Shown here one piece after another: positions 12,501 to 21,925 of a stretch of DNA of 64,000 bases (its first letter is position 1; each line of letters begins with the position of its first letter). The notes below the pieces were generated by a model. The model saw only the letters and a program-made list of their open reading frames with translations, did no database searches and was not told where the DNA came from. The stretch is from the NCBI RefSeq assembly GCF_000234665.1, contig NC_018327.1, positions 281,998 to 345,997 on the forward strand. Direction: 5' to 3'. The translations under genes and the position numbers were made by a program. The DNA comes from Leishmania mexicana MHOM/GT/2001/U1103 (taxonomy: Eukaryota > Euglenozoa > Kinetoplastea > Trypanosomatida > Trypanosomatidae).

Positions 12501-13582
12501 TGCTCAATACCCGCCGTTGCGGCCTGCGCATTGCTGACGCGATTCTCGTACAGCTGAAGCCGCGCGGAGGTGCCCTCGAGCCCGAGCCTAACGGTCGCCA
12601 GCCTCCGCTTTTCCTGGATCTCGACTCGCTTGCACCGCACCTCCTCGCGGTGCAGCAACGCCTCCTCCTCTTCGAGTAAGCGGCGCACCTCCTCCGACGC
12701 CTCCTCCAGCGTGGACGCGAGCTCGCCGGCAAGGCTGGCAAAGTCCAGGTTGGCTGCGCCGCCGGCGGGACGTCTGTCGGCGTCAATGCCGCCACTTTTG
12801 TCGAGAACCGCCCCTGCTCGAGCTCGCATGCTCCTTGGAATTCGACTGCTGCCGAACAGAGGTGTGCCGTCGCTGCCCAGCAGCTGGGCTGCCTCGCTGT
12901 CCACATGCGTGCCAGCAACTGCGCTACCGCCACCGCGTGCCCCTCCAGCGCCGCCACTGCTGCCATCCCTACCGCCTGGCCCGGCAGTGGTGAGGACACG
13001 CTTTTGCTCGGCGCGGTGCCTCTGCAGCACTGGATATAACAGCCGCTGAGAAATGTTGTTCACGAAGAGCGGAGAGGAGAAGGCAATGGTGCTGAAAAGG
13101 GTACGGTCCACCATCATTCGCCGACCCGCCATGGCAGACTCCATTGGCCCTTCCGCAGCTGAGGACGTACTGACCAGCGCTGGAGCTGGCCCCGGTGAGG
13201 AAGCGGCGGTGGCAGCCCCAGATGCAGCGGAACTGCTGCTGTTATTGCATGCCGTGGAGGCTGCTGCGCCACCCCTAGGACCACCACGAGGTGCCACAGC
13301 AGAGGCCTGCAAGTCTGACCTACTTTCTCTAGGAGTAGCAGTGCCAACGGCGCATGGCGAAGTTCCTGGCATTGGCGACGGGCTCACCGACCGCTGTTCT
13401 GGTGCCCGTGCGGCAGGCACGGGCCCTTGTGCACCAGTCACGGAGGGAGCAAGCCGTACCAAGGACGCAGCGGCCACCTCAGCCTCCCTATGACCGCTGT
13501 CATCCTGCCGCTGCTGGCGGGCGGCAGCGGTGCGAAGAACACGGCGCTGCCGCCGCGGCTGCTCATTGACGTCTCTATCCAT
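9518..13582 (-). CDS. SEC10: Exocyst complex component SEC10 (EXOC5-like), 1354 aa
   Basis: Predicted exocyst subunit that tethers secretory vesicles to the plasma membrane, in trypanosomatids probably at the flagellar pocket. Residues 1 to about 270 are Ala/Gly/Ser-rich and disordered. About 280-385 form a coiled coil ending in GKAVSQLLRYFKMM, which matches the conserved RAVEAQKLMKYF-type segment of SEC10. About 470-605 form an acidic, Ser/Arg-rich insertion. The remaining roughly 750 residues are helical, typical of exocyst rods, and the end (STEEKLRYLRIRQDVRSAMK) parallels the animal SEC10 C-terminus. The family is usually 700-900 aa, so this one is enlarged by low-complexity sequence. The ATG at 13582 is used because an AG-free pyrimidine tract and AG (13610-13611) lie just upstream. 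The longer frame starts at a GTG, and its hydrophobic N-terminus is translated pyrimidine tract. Confidence 0.8.
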   Translation of the reverse strand: MDRDVNEQPRRQRRVLRTAAARQQRQDDSGHREAEVAAASLVRLAPSVTGAQGPVPAARAPEQRSVSPSPMPGTSPCAVGTATPRESRSDLQASAVAPRGGPRGGAAASTACNNSSSSAASGAATAASSPGPAPALVSTSSAAEGPMESAMAGRRMMVDRTLFSTIAFSSPLFVNNISQRLLYPVLQRHRAEQKRVLTTAGPGGRDGSSGGAGGARGGGSAVAGTHVDSEAAQLLGSDGTPLFGSSRIPRSMRARAGAVLDKSGGIDADRRPAGGAANLDFASLAGELASTLEEASEEVRRLLEEEEALLHREEVRCKRVEIQEKRRLATVRLGLEGTSARLQLYENRVSNAQAATAGIEQHLAHSNARVQRGKAVSQLLRYFKMMTSISSSELRALLESISATRKTQRAAVTTRWAAGRVSAFRPRFYTTVISTAAPASAKKLYGLGSTASSVTTRAALTSSRSAGAGADSEGDDNSSLAKRSASATAGALDADAQPAHGMRRPRVFRSGARRRSPAARRDASPRSQTRSLSPQQSHQRSPRAATDRDVAGDDDDDNAVRMQGGVGGEAVAEHDEDDQEEAGNDDEAAAAMEDGGDGTAGDAIVDLTQVRMQRAEAAAVAAGLDRLFALRFCTEAQVEWCQRLTLLANELGDLAANARNIRIYVDWLRKELVSDLFHVVTCFNDFYNEHPQTAVYQAYGRALLKTLGRISSLYNTLTASNDELLSLFFSRSINDLGVVLFSEWSPKPLPGLPPLPQSSEVRAMDHYRQHTDKELQRTFRFLLDRIRRNVVVVETIFGTTNTARQQLLSRVTDGVVRPFLSQQIKLAETQATSMMQAEGSLTPRTKRRCGVRVADIIAYHHTMETRLYCFYQEYMRELKNIFSANQVEFLGRFVGVIFARRATYSAERTELELLNRYFTLIEEKYTRSLHAIPDEFFDLREAHMAKMKEVITCLTEVAGRVKTYALPKEVGSYVYDLIKATLVYVGNYLDAELRKVLDSLRNDRDNWRVKPKSEDELLQPLKMEPQQCAIRMLLFAQSSLMTLSDTTNAICVPLLQQYPRLIQDVEEARSSALEAVDERSERVLNMCVQAILLRSLSILQHYQLKSDYLPKADSKNDDAGTVAPPCTRACTLFCYYITRQFDMASEFIRLSNGQVHQGQMSSQTAAGGALSAAAQQHQAARAAVTDAVSGTGGTTSMLESMMPSSTKGAFTVSSASSVSAVRARARTMNLQQLLYGDGGPSSFVRTLGVCLYRGISAHLKSFVANDRGALVYKQDVTAYKEAMAPLTNTPGLGGAVVEVLFQMLKETSSLLIMPLDHIREVKESGYLKLMSTEEKLRYLRIRQDVRSAMKIIFQ

Positions 13583-13609
13583 GGTGGTCAGCGAGTCCCG
13601 CCCTGGACT

Positions 13610-13611
13610 CT
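13610..13611 (-). promoter_or_regulatory. Predicted spliced-leader acceptor AG for SEC10
   Basis: The minus strand has roughly 95 nt of T/C-rich sequence with no AG (13612-13707), then CAAATACAG. This gives a 5' UTR of about 27 nt before the ATG at 13582. Confidence 0.65.
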
Positions 13612-13844
13612 GTATTTGGTGTGCAACAACGAAAAATAAAACAAGGGAGACGAGGTTAAACACAGCAGTGAAGAGAAGCGCAGCCACCCACAGAGGAGGA
13701 GGAGACTGATCAGGCGCAGCAGGTCTATCTGTCTGTCTGCGTGTGTGTGAAAGAAGATCGGGATGCAGGCGGTGCCCGTGGTGGGGGACTACTGCATTGT
13801 GATGGGTTGCCGTACACGCGGTGGATGTTGCGCGTGTGCGCGTG

Positions 13845-13905
<61 letters not shown>

Positions 13906-16597
13906 GTGATCACATCAAGAACAGGAAAGACGCGCCGACGTGGACTGGGCAATGGGAATGCAGACGAGGGGCAGGGGGGGAAGTGCAGCACACGTGGCGC
14001 AGAGCCACCGGCACGGGTGTGCGCTGCCGTGCGCCAGTGTCTCGTTTGTGACGGGGAGGAGAAGGGGGGGCGGGGGTGGTGAGGGACGGAAGGAGAGGCC
14101 GCGGAAAAGCGTGCGCGCGTGTGTATGAGCGTGGACGTAGGAAAGCGAGAAGGCCCACCTCACCATGAGCGTGAGTGGGACTGTTTACCGCTCACCAAAG
14201 CATGCGCACATGCACGGTTGCAGAAGTAGAGAACGAGCTTCTCAGCCCCTCCACGCCCTAGCGGGCGCCCTCTTCCTCTCTTCTTCTCCCCTCCCCCCCC
14301 CCTTTCTCCTCCAACCAAATTCGCCGTGCAGGAGATCCACACTCTCGACGCGAAGGGAGCACCTCCGTCTCCTTGTTCATCGGTGTACGTGCCTCACGGC
14401 TCGCATAGCGCATCCTTTTCTTTCGCTTCTTCCGTTGTTGTTGTTGTTAGACCACCATGCATTCATCCAACACGCTCACACACACACGCGGCGAGGAGAC
14501 AGACACTTGCCAGCATAATCAGACGCCGCATTCCTTCCTTCGGCTATTCCTGCGTACACCACAGCCAACACCACCCCCTCGCCCCACACACAACCCGACA
14601 TGCATCAGCATTATTGCTGAAGACGCGGAATTATGCTTCGTACCACTCGCCGGATCGCGGCTTCACAGAGTGCAAGCCCACACATGGGTTGAAGGAAACA
14701 GGGGGGGGGGAGTGTGTCGTCTCGTGTGTGTGGGGAGGAGAGCCAGCAAGGCCAAGAGATAGGCAGCCAAGGCGAGACGAGTGACACTGACCTGGCCTGT
14801 GTACTTGGCGATTATTGTAGCTCGACAAGAAAAATAAGCGAAGAGTTGGGCACGGCACTTTGCTCGTTGCTTTGTTGTTATTCTTGCCTTTTCCCGTCCT
14901 AGTAGTGGTAGTGGCAGCGTAGCACCCTCCCTCCTCCCTCCTCCCTCCCCCCTGCACCTCTACAAACAGGTCATGCGCACATGGCTTTACGCCCATCACC
15001 CAGGCATGAAGCACATTGTGTGGAGAGACGAGGGGGGATGGAGGCAGATGAGCCAAAAGCGCACGAACGCACACACATCGCGAGGGGAGAGACACACAAA
15101 GCACCGCATGTTGCTCCCTTCCAGAAGCGCACAGACAAGAAGGCACGCAGAAACCACTGCGCACTCGGCGTTGGGCATTCTAGGCGAGCGGGGAGGTCCC
15201 CACCCATGCACACAATACAGAGAGACACAGAGTGACGTTAGCATGAAACATCTCTCACACGTTGCGCTGCGCTTGCCTGTCCATCTTTCGCTCTCCGGTA
15301 TGTGGGTTGCAACGGTGGGTGTGCTGCTCGTGGGCATGCGTGTGTGTGTGCGTGCGTGCGTGCGCGGCTGCACAAGCACAAAACCCGGTAACTATAAAGG
15401 TGGAAGAGCACAAACGGCAAGCAAATCGAAGCAAGTAAAAAAAGAAAACAGACAAGAAAAGCGTGAAGAGCTCCGGATATGTCCCCCTTGCCCACCACCA
15501 CACACACACACAAACAACAACACCAAAAACGATATCAGAAGCCCCATGCAGCAAGTAGCCGATCTGCGAAACAGAAGAGGGGGCAGGGGATGGGGAACAA
15601 AAATGAGAGAGGTGGTCGGAAAATGACGCGGGGAGGAGGAGGTTGATGAAGATGATGCTCGGAATGAGAGAGAGAGACAATGAAGAGGGATGGTATGCGA
15701 GACAGCGGGCGCAGAGGGGACTGCGAGGGGATAACGCACACGCCGCCACAGTCCCCCTCCCCCTCCCAACCCTCCTCCTCCTCTAATAATAATAATAAAC
15801 TAGAAAAAAAAAGCATCAAGCAACGGCACTTGAAGACGACAAGTTTCCTTCTGGGGGTGGGGGGTGCAGGAGAAGCCACAACTGAGGGACAGTCGCCCTC
15901 TCTTCATTCTTTGCTTTTTCTCGGGCGTTGCTGCAGAGTCCACTCACTTTTTACTTTTCTCAGCTTCTGCTCGCTTTACTGCTGCCACTCACCCACCGGC
16001 CCACCGACCAGCCCCTCTCTCCCCTCCCCGTCGCTGCCTTCGCATGACGTTGTTTTTGGGGGGACCTGTGACGTGGCCACATCAACAAGAATGCGTCGCG
16101 CACGCACCATAAAACCGTCAAAGACAATGATGACCTCTGCGGGCGAAGAGGCCTACTTTGGCTTGGGCGGTTATATGGCGCCTGTGCACCGGAACACGGT
16201 AGGACGAGGGGAAAAGGGGGTCAGAGGATGATGAAGACACAAACGAACAAACGAAAAATGAGGAGGGCAACGAGATGAGCGAGGCTGGTCCTTCGGCAGC
16301 GAAGTTTCCTCTCCACGCAAGGATGAGCACGAAGCCTGTACCATGAGCAGTTGCCTCGCAGACATGCAAAGAGGCAGCAGCAGAGACAGGAGAGAGTTGA
16401 AGCGAGGTGAGGGGAAGAGTTCTCTCTGACACCTTCCGCATAAGTAAGCGCACGTACACAAGAGAGGAACGCCGGGACTACGCCAACCACCACCACTCAT
16501 GTGCGTTGTCGTTTCGAACGCATCCCCTGAGGTCTGGTCTGCCTTGCAGTCAGAAGGCTTGCGGAGCAGCTCATGATGTAGGGACGCCGATACAGCA
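13612..16597. other. Gene-free spacer between the coiled-coil membrane protein gene and SEC10
   Basis: Contains the (GT)n array at 13847-13903, CCCTCCT repeats near 14930-14950, several CA/TG runs and TAA repeats near 15785-15798. Open frames on either strand are low-complexity. No gene is supportable. Confidence 0.55.
13847..13903. repeat. (GT)n microsatellite, 57 bp
   Basis: An uninterrupted GT array about 240 bp upstream of the SEC10 splice acceptor. It is the longest pure dinucleotide array noticed in the window. Confidence 0.95.
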
Positions 16598-18424
16598 TTA
16601 GTTCTTCTTCTTGGCAGCCGCAGCTGCCGCACCACCTGTGGCGGAGGCCTTCTTGTTGTCGTTGCTGCTCCCGCTGGCACTGTGCGAAGCCGCTGCGTAC
16701 GGCTTCGCGGTCTTCTTGCCGCGCATGCCACCGATGCAGCAAGAGCACCACACGAAAATGAGCATCGCGCAAATCACCGCGACACTGCTAAGCAGGTAAA
16801 CGGCAAGGATGCCGTTGTAGAAGCTGTCCTCCGCATCCGGAATAAGGTCCACTAACGCGTCTAGCATGCTGTCGCCGATGGAAGTCCAATCACCTGCCCG
16901 TGCCGCGGCCACAGTGCTCTTGACAGCGGTGACAACGCCGTCCGGCATTTTAGCCCCGTAGGTGTAATACGCGATGAAGAGCTCCACCCAGATCTTGTAC
17001 ACATAATCGTAGATGATCAACGCCGCCACCACCGGGGGCAGCACAGTGACAGCGACAGTGCCGGCCGCAACGCCGAGGCCGATCGGTACAGCCGCGTAGC
17101 CCACCATGACCGCGGCCTTTTTCGCCAGATCCATCAGCGGCATATCCGGCCGCTTGCCGGACGCAGGCAGCAGCTCGGCATATATGGCAGTCGCCTTGTC
17201 ACAGTAGTACTCCACCGACTTCGTGTAAGACTCGACAACGGGGGTGTAGGAGTGGATCAGGTACTGCGCAAAGCCACTCGCGGTCAGATACAGAGTCTTG
17301 CAATGCGTGGTGGTGAGACGAAGAAGGTAAAAGGCTCTTTGCTTGTATTCACCCATTGAAGATAAGTCCGGCTGGCTATCGAGCCACGCCTGCGACTCTT
17401 CAATGCACGTCTTGGGCACGCTCCCGCCATACATGCGCAGCGTCTGGATGTCGTAGACGAGCAGGTCGTCCTGCCTCGCAGCCAGCCACTTCTCCAGCTC
17501 TGCGACCTTGTTCGGGGCGTGCACGCGGGCCTCATTCAGCGCCGAGCGGGCGTCACGAACCGCAGTCGCCTTATGCTGGCGGTGCTCGTGCACACGGAAG
17601 AGGTACTCCTCAACGCCCTTCGCACAACCCTGCGGCAGCATCTCGGCAGAGTAGTGGATCATGTCCACAGAGTCGATCCTCCGCTTCGCCCTCTCCTCTT
17701 CCTCGCGACGCTCAAGCTCCTCCTCCTCCCGGAGCCGACGCTCTGCCAGTTCCTTTTCCTGGCGCCGACGCTCCTCCAGTTGGCGCTGACGCTCCTGCTC
17801 TTCGCGCTGACGCTCCTCCAGTTGGCGCTGACGCTCCTCCTCTTCGCGCCGACGCTCCTCCTCTTGGCGCTGACGCTCCTCCTCTTCGCGCCGACGCTCC
17901 TGCTCTTCGCGCTGACGCTCCTCCTCTTCGCGCTGACGCTCCTCCTCTTCACGCTCACGCTCCTCCAGTTGGCGCTGACGCTCCTGCTCTTCGCGCTGAC
18001 GCTCCTCCTCTTCGCGCTGACGCTCCTCCTCTTCACGCTCACGCTCCTCCAGTTGGCGCTGACGCTCCTCCTCCTGGCGATGGTGGAGCGCTGCCTGTTC
18101 CTCCTCGCGGCGGCGAAGCGCTGCCAGTTGCTCCCGGCGCTGAAGCAACTCCTCCTGGCGACGCTGACGCTCTGCCAGTTCCTCTTTCTCCTCGACATCA
18201 GCCTCAGCTTCAGCCGTCTGCACTGCAGCGGCGGCGGCTCGGGCCTCCTCGGTAGTTTTTTCCGTCACCGAAATATGCTGTGCAACACGCTCGCCGGCAG
18301 CATCCATGGAAGCGTCCACCTCCTCGTGGGCACGCACAAAGGTCATCATGACGGCCAAAAACAGCAACACGACCGCGACGCACAACAGTGTGCGCCGGCG
18401 AGAAATGGCATGGAAGAGCTTCAT
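16598..18424 (-). CDS. Membrane protein with Glu/Arg-rich repeat coiled coil, 608 aa
   Basis: Not a family I recognise. Residues 1-32 are a signal peptide or signal anchor: a basic start (MKLFHAISRRR), a hydrophobic core LLCVAVVLLFLAVMMTF, and a plausible VRA cleavage site. About 88-248 are a long charged coiled coil of imperfect ERQREEE-type heptads. About 250-430 form a helical, Cys-containing domain. About 438-480 hold a hydrophobic hairpin (GVAAGTVAVTVLPPVVAALI), and about 540-565 a final membrane segment (LLSSVAVICAMLIFVWCSCC), followed by a Lys/Ala/Ser-rich tail ending KKKN. It therefore enters the secretory pathway and is anchored near its C-terminus, placing the coiled coil in the lumen or outside unless the N-terminal segment stays as an anchor. 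The repeat DNA keeps near-identical units, so length variation between strains is likely. ER-body, vesicle or surface roles are all possible. Confidence 0.8.
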   Translation of the reverse strand: MKLFHAISRRRTLLCVAVVLLFLAVMMTFVRAHEEVDASMDAAGERVAQHISVTEKTTEEARAAAAAVQTAEAEADVEEKEELAERQRRQEELLQRREQLAALRRREEEQAALHHRQEEERQRQLEEREREEEERQREEEERQREEQERQRQLEEREREEEERQREEEERQREEQERRREEEERQRQEEERRREEEERQRQLEERQREEQERQRQLEERRRQEKELAERRLREEEELERREEEERAKRRIDSVDMIHYSAEMLPQGCAKGVEEYLFRVHEHRQHKATAVRDARSALNEARVHAPNKVAELEKWLAARQDDLLVYDIQTLRMYGGSVPKTCIEESQAWLDSQPDLSSMGEYKQRAFYLLRLTTTHCKTLYLTASGFAQYLIHSYTPVVESYTKSVEYYCDKATAIYAELLPASGKRPDMPLMDLAKKAAVMVGYAAVPIGLGVAAGTVAVTVLPPVVAALIIYDYVYKIWVELFIAYYTYGAKMPDGVVTAVKSTVAAARAGDWTSIGDSMLDALVDLIPDAEDSFYNGILAVYLLSSVAVICAMLIFVWCSCCIGGMRGKKTAKPYAAASHSASGSSNDNKKASATGGAAAAAAKKKN

Positions 18425-18535
18425 GGCGCAGTTTGTGCGGTGTCTCTCACACTGTGCGTGCGTGTCCGTCCAAGGTGGATACCTCTCTGTACTCCCAATG
18501 CGGCAGCTTTTTCTTGCCTTTCGTGGCGTTTCTTG

Positions 18536-18537
18536 CT
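18536..18537 (-). promoter_or_regulatory. Predicted spliced-leader acceptor AG for the coiled-coil membrane protein
   Basis: Downstream of a C/T-rich stretch on the minus strand (about 18540-18595) the first AG is at 18536-18537, giving a 5' UTR of about 110 nt. The tract contains an AATAAAA interruption, so confidence is moderate. Confidence 0.45.
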
Positions 18538-18628
18538 GTCGTTCGTTTTATTAAGGGAATGGTCAGGGAAGCAAGTGGAGGGATCAATGGAGGGAGGATG
18601 TGTGCGTGCGTGCGTGTCTGTGTATGTA

Positions 18629-18659
<31 letters not shown>

Positions 18660-19999
18660 TGAGAGATCAACACGTGCTTTCCGCTCGAGCTTGTGGTGAC
18701 GACTCAGTCCGTAGGTCTATTGGTGCGTGTTCAGGTGAGTGTTTCGCTATGGGAGGAGAGAGTCGAAATACCAAACACAAAAAAACAGGAAAAATGATCG
18801 AGAAGGTTTGCAGTGCAACGGTGTCAATGTCAGTGACAGCAATCACGAACAAGTGCACACGTTGACTCACCAGTTGCGTTGGTGACGATGAACACGCACA
18901 CCGCCTCCGCTGTCCGGTTCGCTGAGCAATAGAATGAGAGGCACAGGGGAGAATGCGCAGCACGCACGCTCAAAGGAAGAGCTGACGAAAAAAAAAGAAA
19001 AACGTATGAAAATAAAGTACTGAAGTTTTCTTGCCGTTTCGCACACCTTTGGTACGCGCGGTGCCGGTGCCGTAGGTGAGGGATGCGCGGCCAAAAAGAA
19101 TGCGATACAAGGGAGGGGACAGAGGGAAGACAGGGGGTGGGGGGCAGGAGTAGAAGAGTCGACGGAGAGAGGCACACTACAGGAAAACGAAAAAAAAAGA
19201 AAGAAGGCGTAGATCTTCGTCCGTGTTTGACGTCCACTATAAGGACTCCAGCGTACTGAAAGTATATATAGATATATATATATATATACGTCTGTGTGGG
19301 GGTGGGTGTGTGGGTGTTTGGCGTCGTTGTTTTTTTTTTCAGGCGTGATGCGGATCTTTCGCATTGTATGCGTGGGCGTGTGTCACATGCATGTGATGGA
19401 GGCGTTTTATTATTATTTTCGAGTGGTGTCGTCGTTTCGTGTGAGGGTGGTTGAGGGAGGGAGGGAGAGAGGGAGGGGAAGTTCCACGAACCCAAACCAC
19501 GGCCATCGGATCCAGCCATCACACATACGCAGATGGCGGTCGTGGGACCATCATGCATGTTTGGATGTGCAAACACAGAAGAAAAAGGGAGAGGACGAGA
19601 AGAAGTCGAGTCAAGTGCATGTATTGGCCATCGCGCCATGCGTCCCGCTGCCGCCTGGGGGTGGAGGGGAGCAGGGGGAGGGGGCAAGAAAGGGCGGGAG
19701 AAATACAAAGGCAAAACAGCAACGGACATGTATAGGGGAGGATGTAGTACAGTGGTCCCTGTGATCGCCGCATTTGAGTTGACGGACTCATCGCCGGCAG
19801 GCTTCAACTGGTCCTCCGTCTTTTGCTTTTTTATGTACTGCAGACCTTTCCGTGCCTGCCAATGCGCGTTCAAATGCCGGACTGAGCCTACACCATCACT
19901 GGTAATCAGACCACGCAGCAGCACACACTTCGATGCATTGTGTGGCTCCATGCATAACGGATGTTGGGCAACATGTTTCCTTCTGTCCCTTGCACGGCT
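18538..19999. other. Gene-free spacer between DIM1 and the membrane protein gene
   Basis: Contains (TG)n near 18627-18653 and an AT array near 19262-19288. No supportable gene on either strand. Confidence 0.55.
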
Positions 20000-20653
20000 T
20001 TAGCGGCGCAGCGCCACCGTAGAGAACTTGCGATCACAGCTGGTGATGCTCCGGCCCTGCCGACCCGCCTTGTAGGCGGCATCCACGATGGGCAGAAAGT
20101 CGTACAAGTCCTCAAAGGCAAAGAAGTTGATCTTGTTGTTGTTGCCTGTCCCGACGTCGACTCGGATGTGGCGATTTCGGTAGAAGAACATGACAGCGAA
20201 CGGGTCACGATCGTGGCCCAGCTCGTAGAGGTCGTTGAAGGCCGTCACCTCACGGGTGTCCACAAAGTACATGGTGCAGTACTTGCGCACCTTGGGCGCG
20301 AGTTCGCTGAGCAAGGCGTCCATCTGACGCGTGCGCAGGTAGTGTTCATCAACATTAGCTGACAAGAGGGCGGCTGTCGTCGCCGACGCCACCGCACACG
20401 CGCCAGTTCCGTCCACATCGTCGTGTCTACGCTTGCGGGTAGATAGCGCCGACGAGGACGAAGTCAATGACCCTTCGACTGCTGCGGAGGTCGAAGTTGC
20501 GGTGCCACGTTTCGCCTGTCGACTGTACTCCTCCGCTTCCGCTGCGGCGGAAGTGTAGCTGCTAAATCGGATCAATACCAGCTTGTCTGCGGAGTCCAGC
20601 ACAATGTGCCGGTCAACGTCCCATGCACTCTGCAGGGTGACGATATTAGTCAT
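20000..20653 (-). CDS. DIM1: DIM1 / U5 snRNP 15-kDa (Dib1) thioredoxin-fold protein with insertion, 217 aa
   Basis: Homologue of the U5 snRNP protein Dim1/Dib1, part of the tri-snRNP and needed for splicing. In trypanosomatids that means SL trans-splicing of all mRNAs. Residues 9-30 (SAWDVDRHIVLDSADK, LVLIRF) match the start of the fold. Residues 109-174 match its core: TMYFVDTREVTAFNDLYEL, FAVMFFYRNRHIRVDVGTG and NNNKIN, the near-invariant signature. It ends RQGRSITSCDRKFSTVALRR, as in the family. Human and yeast proteins are about 142 aa; the extra length is a Ser/Thr/Ala-rich insertion at about 33-106 with a basic RKRRHDD patch. It sits exactly where the canonical HDWDPTC-like segment, equivalent to the thioredoxin active-site loop, would be, and that segment is missing. 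DIM1 is not redox-active, so loss of the loop need not abolish function. Probably nuclear. Confidence 0.88.
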   Translation of the reverse strand: MTNIVTLQSAWDVDRHIVLDSADKLVLIRFSSYTSAAAEAEEYSRQAKRGTATSTSAAVEGSLTSSSSALSTRKRRHDDVDGTGACAVASATTAALLSANVDEHYLRTRQMDALLSELAPKVRKYCTMYFVDTREVTAFNDLYELGHDRDPFAVMFFYRNRHIRVDVGTGNNNKINFFAFEDLYDFLPIVDAAYKAGRQGRSITSCDRKFSTVALRR

Positions 20654-20768
20654 TCTTCACAAAGTCTGAGGATGCGCTGCGCAACCACGAGGACGAGCAC
20701 TTTCTTCGCACAGCACTGCTCAGGGATAGTGGGGCAGATACCTCTCCCTCAGCTCCGTTCATGCGACG

Positions 20769-20770
20769 CT
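20769..20770 (-). promoter_or_regulatory. Predicted spliced-leader acceptor AG for DIM1
   Basis: The minus strand has a T/C-rich stretch (GTTTTCTTTCTTCCGCTTTC, about 20800-20820) and then the first AG at 20769-20770, giving a 5' UTR of about 115 nt. Confidence 0.45.
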
Positions 20771-21925
20771 CGAGGTCGTTGCCAACAAGAGGCGGCAGCA
20801 GTGAAAGCGGAAGAAAGAAAACGCTCAGCGAATACCGACAGATGTGGCGATGGCGAGCAACAATGCGAGACCGAGGGCGCAGGCATGTGGAAGCAGTAGT
20901 CACGTGGAGAAGAGCAATGTGAGTGCGATGGCGGGTTTCGTCACTTCAACGCCGCATACCAGTGAGGAAAAGGCGAAGGGATGAGGAAAACACGGAAAAA
21001 AAGTGTGATGTCGATGCAGGTCCACCGAACAAGCAGCGGCGTGTGGGCGAGTCGGTTCATCCTCTCCTTTGAACTTGCCGCATGATTCCCGCGTGCGGCG
21101 CCGACACGAGCACAAGCGTCAGCAAAACAGGCGTTTTGCACGCATGTGTGCATCATGAGAGAGGCAGCCACTAAAAGAGAGAGAAAGCAGCGATAGGCGT
21201 CACCATCCACGAGCACTTGCCGCACAGTGAGCACGTGTGAGGAACAGCACAGCGCGGCGCTGTTCATGTCGTTTCGTTTTTTTTCTTCTCGTGCCGAGTG
21301 GGTGCCCTACGAAGAAGCGAGCTGCGCTGGCGAAAACTAGTGGAGAGCTGATTTTCGGCAATGATGTTGCGTTATCGCCTGCTCGAAGACAGAGAGCTGA
21401 GGCCCTCCCTCCCTCCCTCTCCCCCCCCCCCGCGCTTCCTCTTCCAGGTATCTACGAGGGCCAGTTCCATAGTTCACCGAAGGCTCAGGAGGGGGGAGGT
21501 GAGGACGCTCGAAAGCACAATGACAGGCCGTCGGCCAATATATCAGGACGGAATAGAGCGGGGATGTGACAGAGTACAAAACAGACACAAGACAGCTACA
21601 TCGAATCTACTGAATGAATTGTGAGGAGGACAAAGAACACAACACCCGAGCTTCCCGGCTTTGTACCCCGTCGCAGAAGGGGGACATCTCTCTCGCATCT
21701 CGAGGGACACGTCTCGCCGCCCCAGCGATCAGACCAAACACGCCACGGAGCCATGAAACACAACCTTGGCACCCGATGCTGTCACGCCGCTTCACAGCGT
21801 GGACATGATGCACCCTATCGTAATTCGCAGGTGCCCGGGCAGATGAGGCGATACTCCGTTGTCTCGGAGTACGAAGATTCGGTATTGCCCGGAAGGACCT
21901 GCGGAAGGGAAAAGCCAGGGTAGAT
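20771..21925. other. Spacer upstream of DIM1
   Basis: No clear gene. A 108-codon minus-strand frame (20941-21267) starts with ATG but has no recognisable domain. GC content is higher than in other spacers and grades into the Cys/His-rich relic. Confidence 0.45.

Noticed and set aside
17356..18865. Two long plus-strand frames (17356-18255 and 17519-18865) opposite the coiled-coil gene
   Set aside because: They translate the antisense of the Glu/Arg repeat into Ala-Pro-Leu-Arg repeats. In-phase 21-bp units leave several frames open, and there is no plus-strand gene context.
20941..21267. 108-codon minus-strand frame with ATG upstream of DIM1
   Set aside because: No pyrimidine tract just upstream, no recognisable domain, and composition like the flanking spacer.
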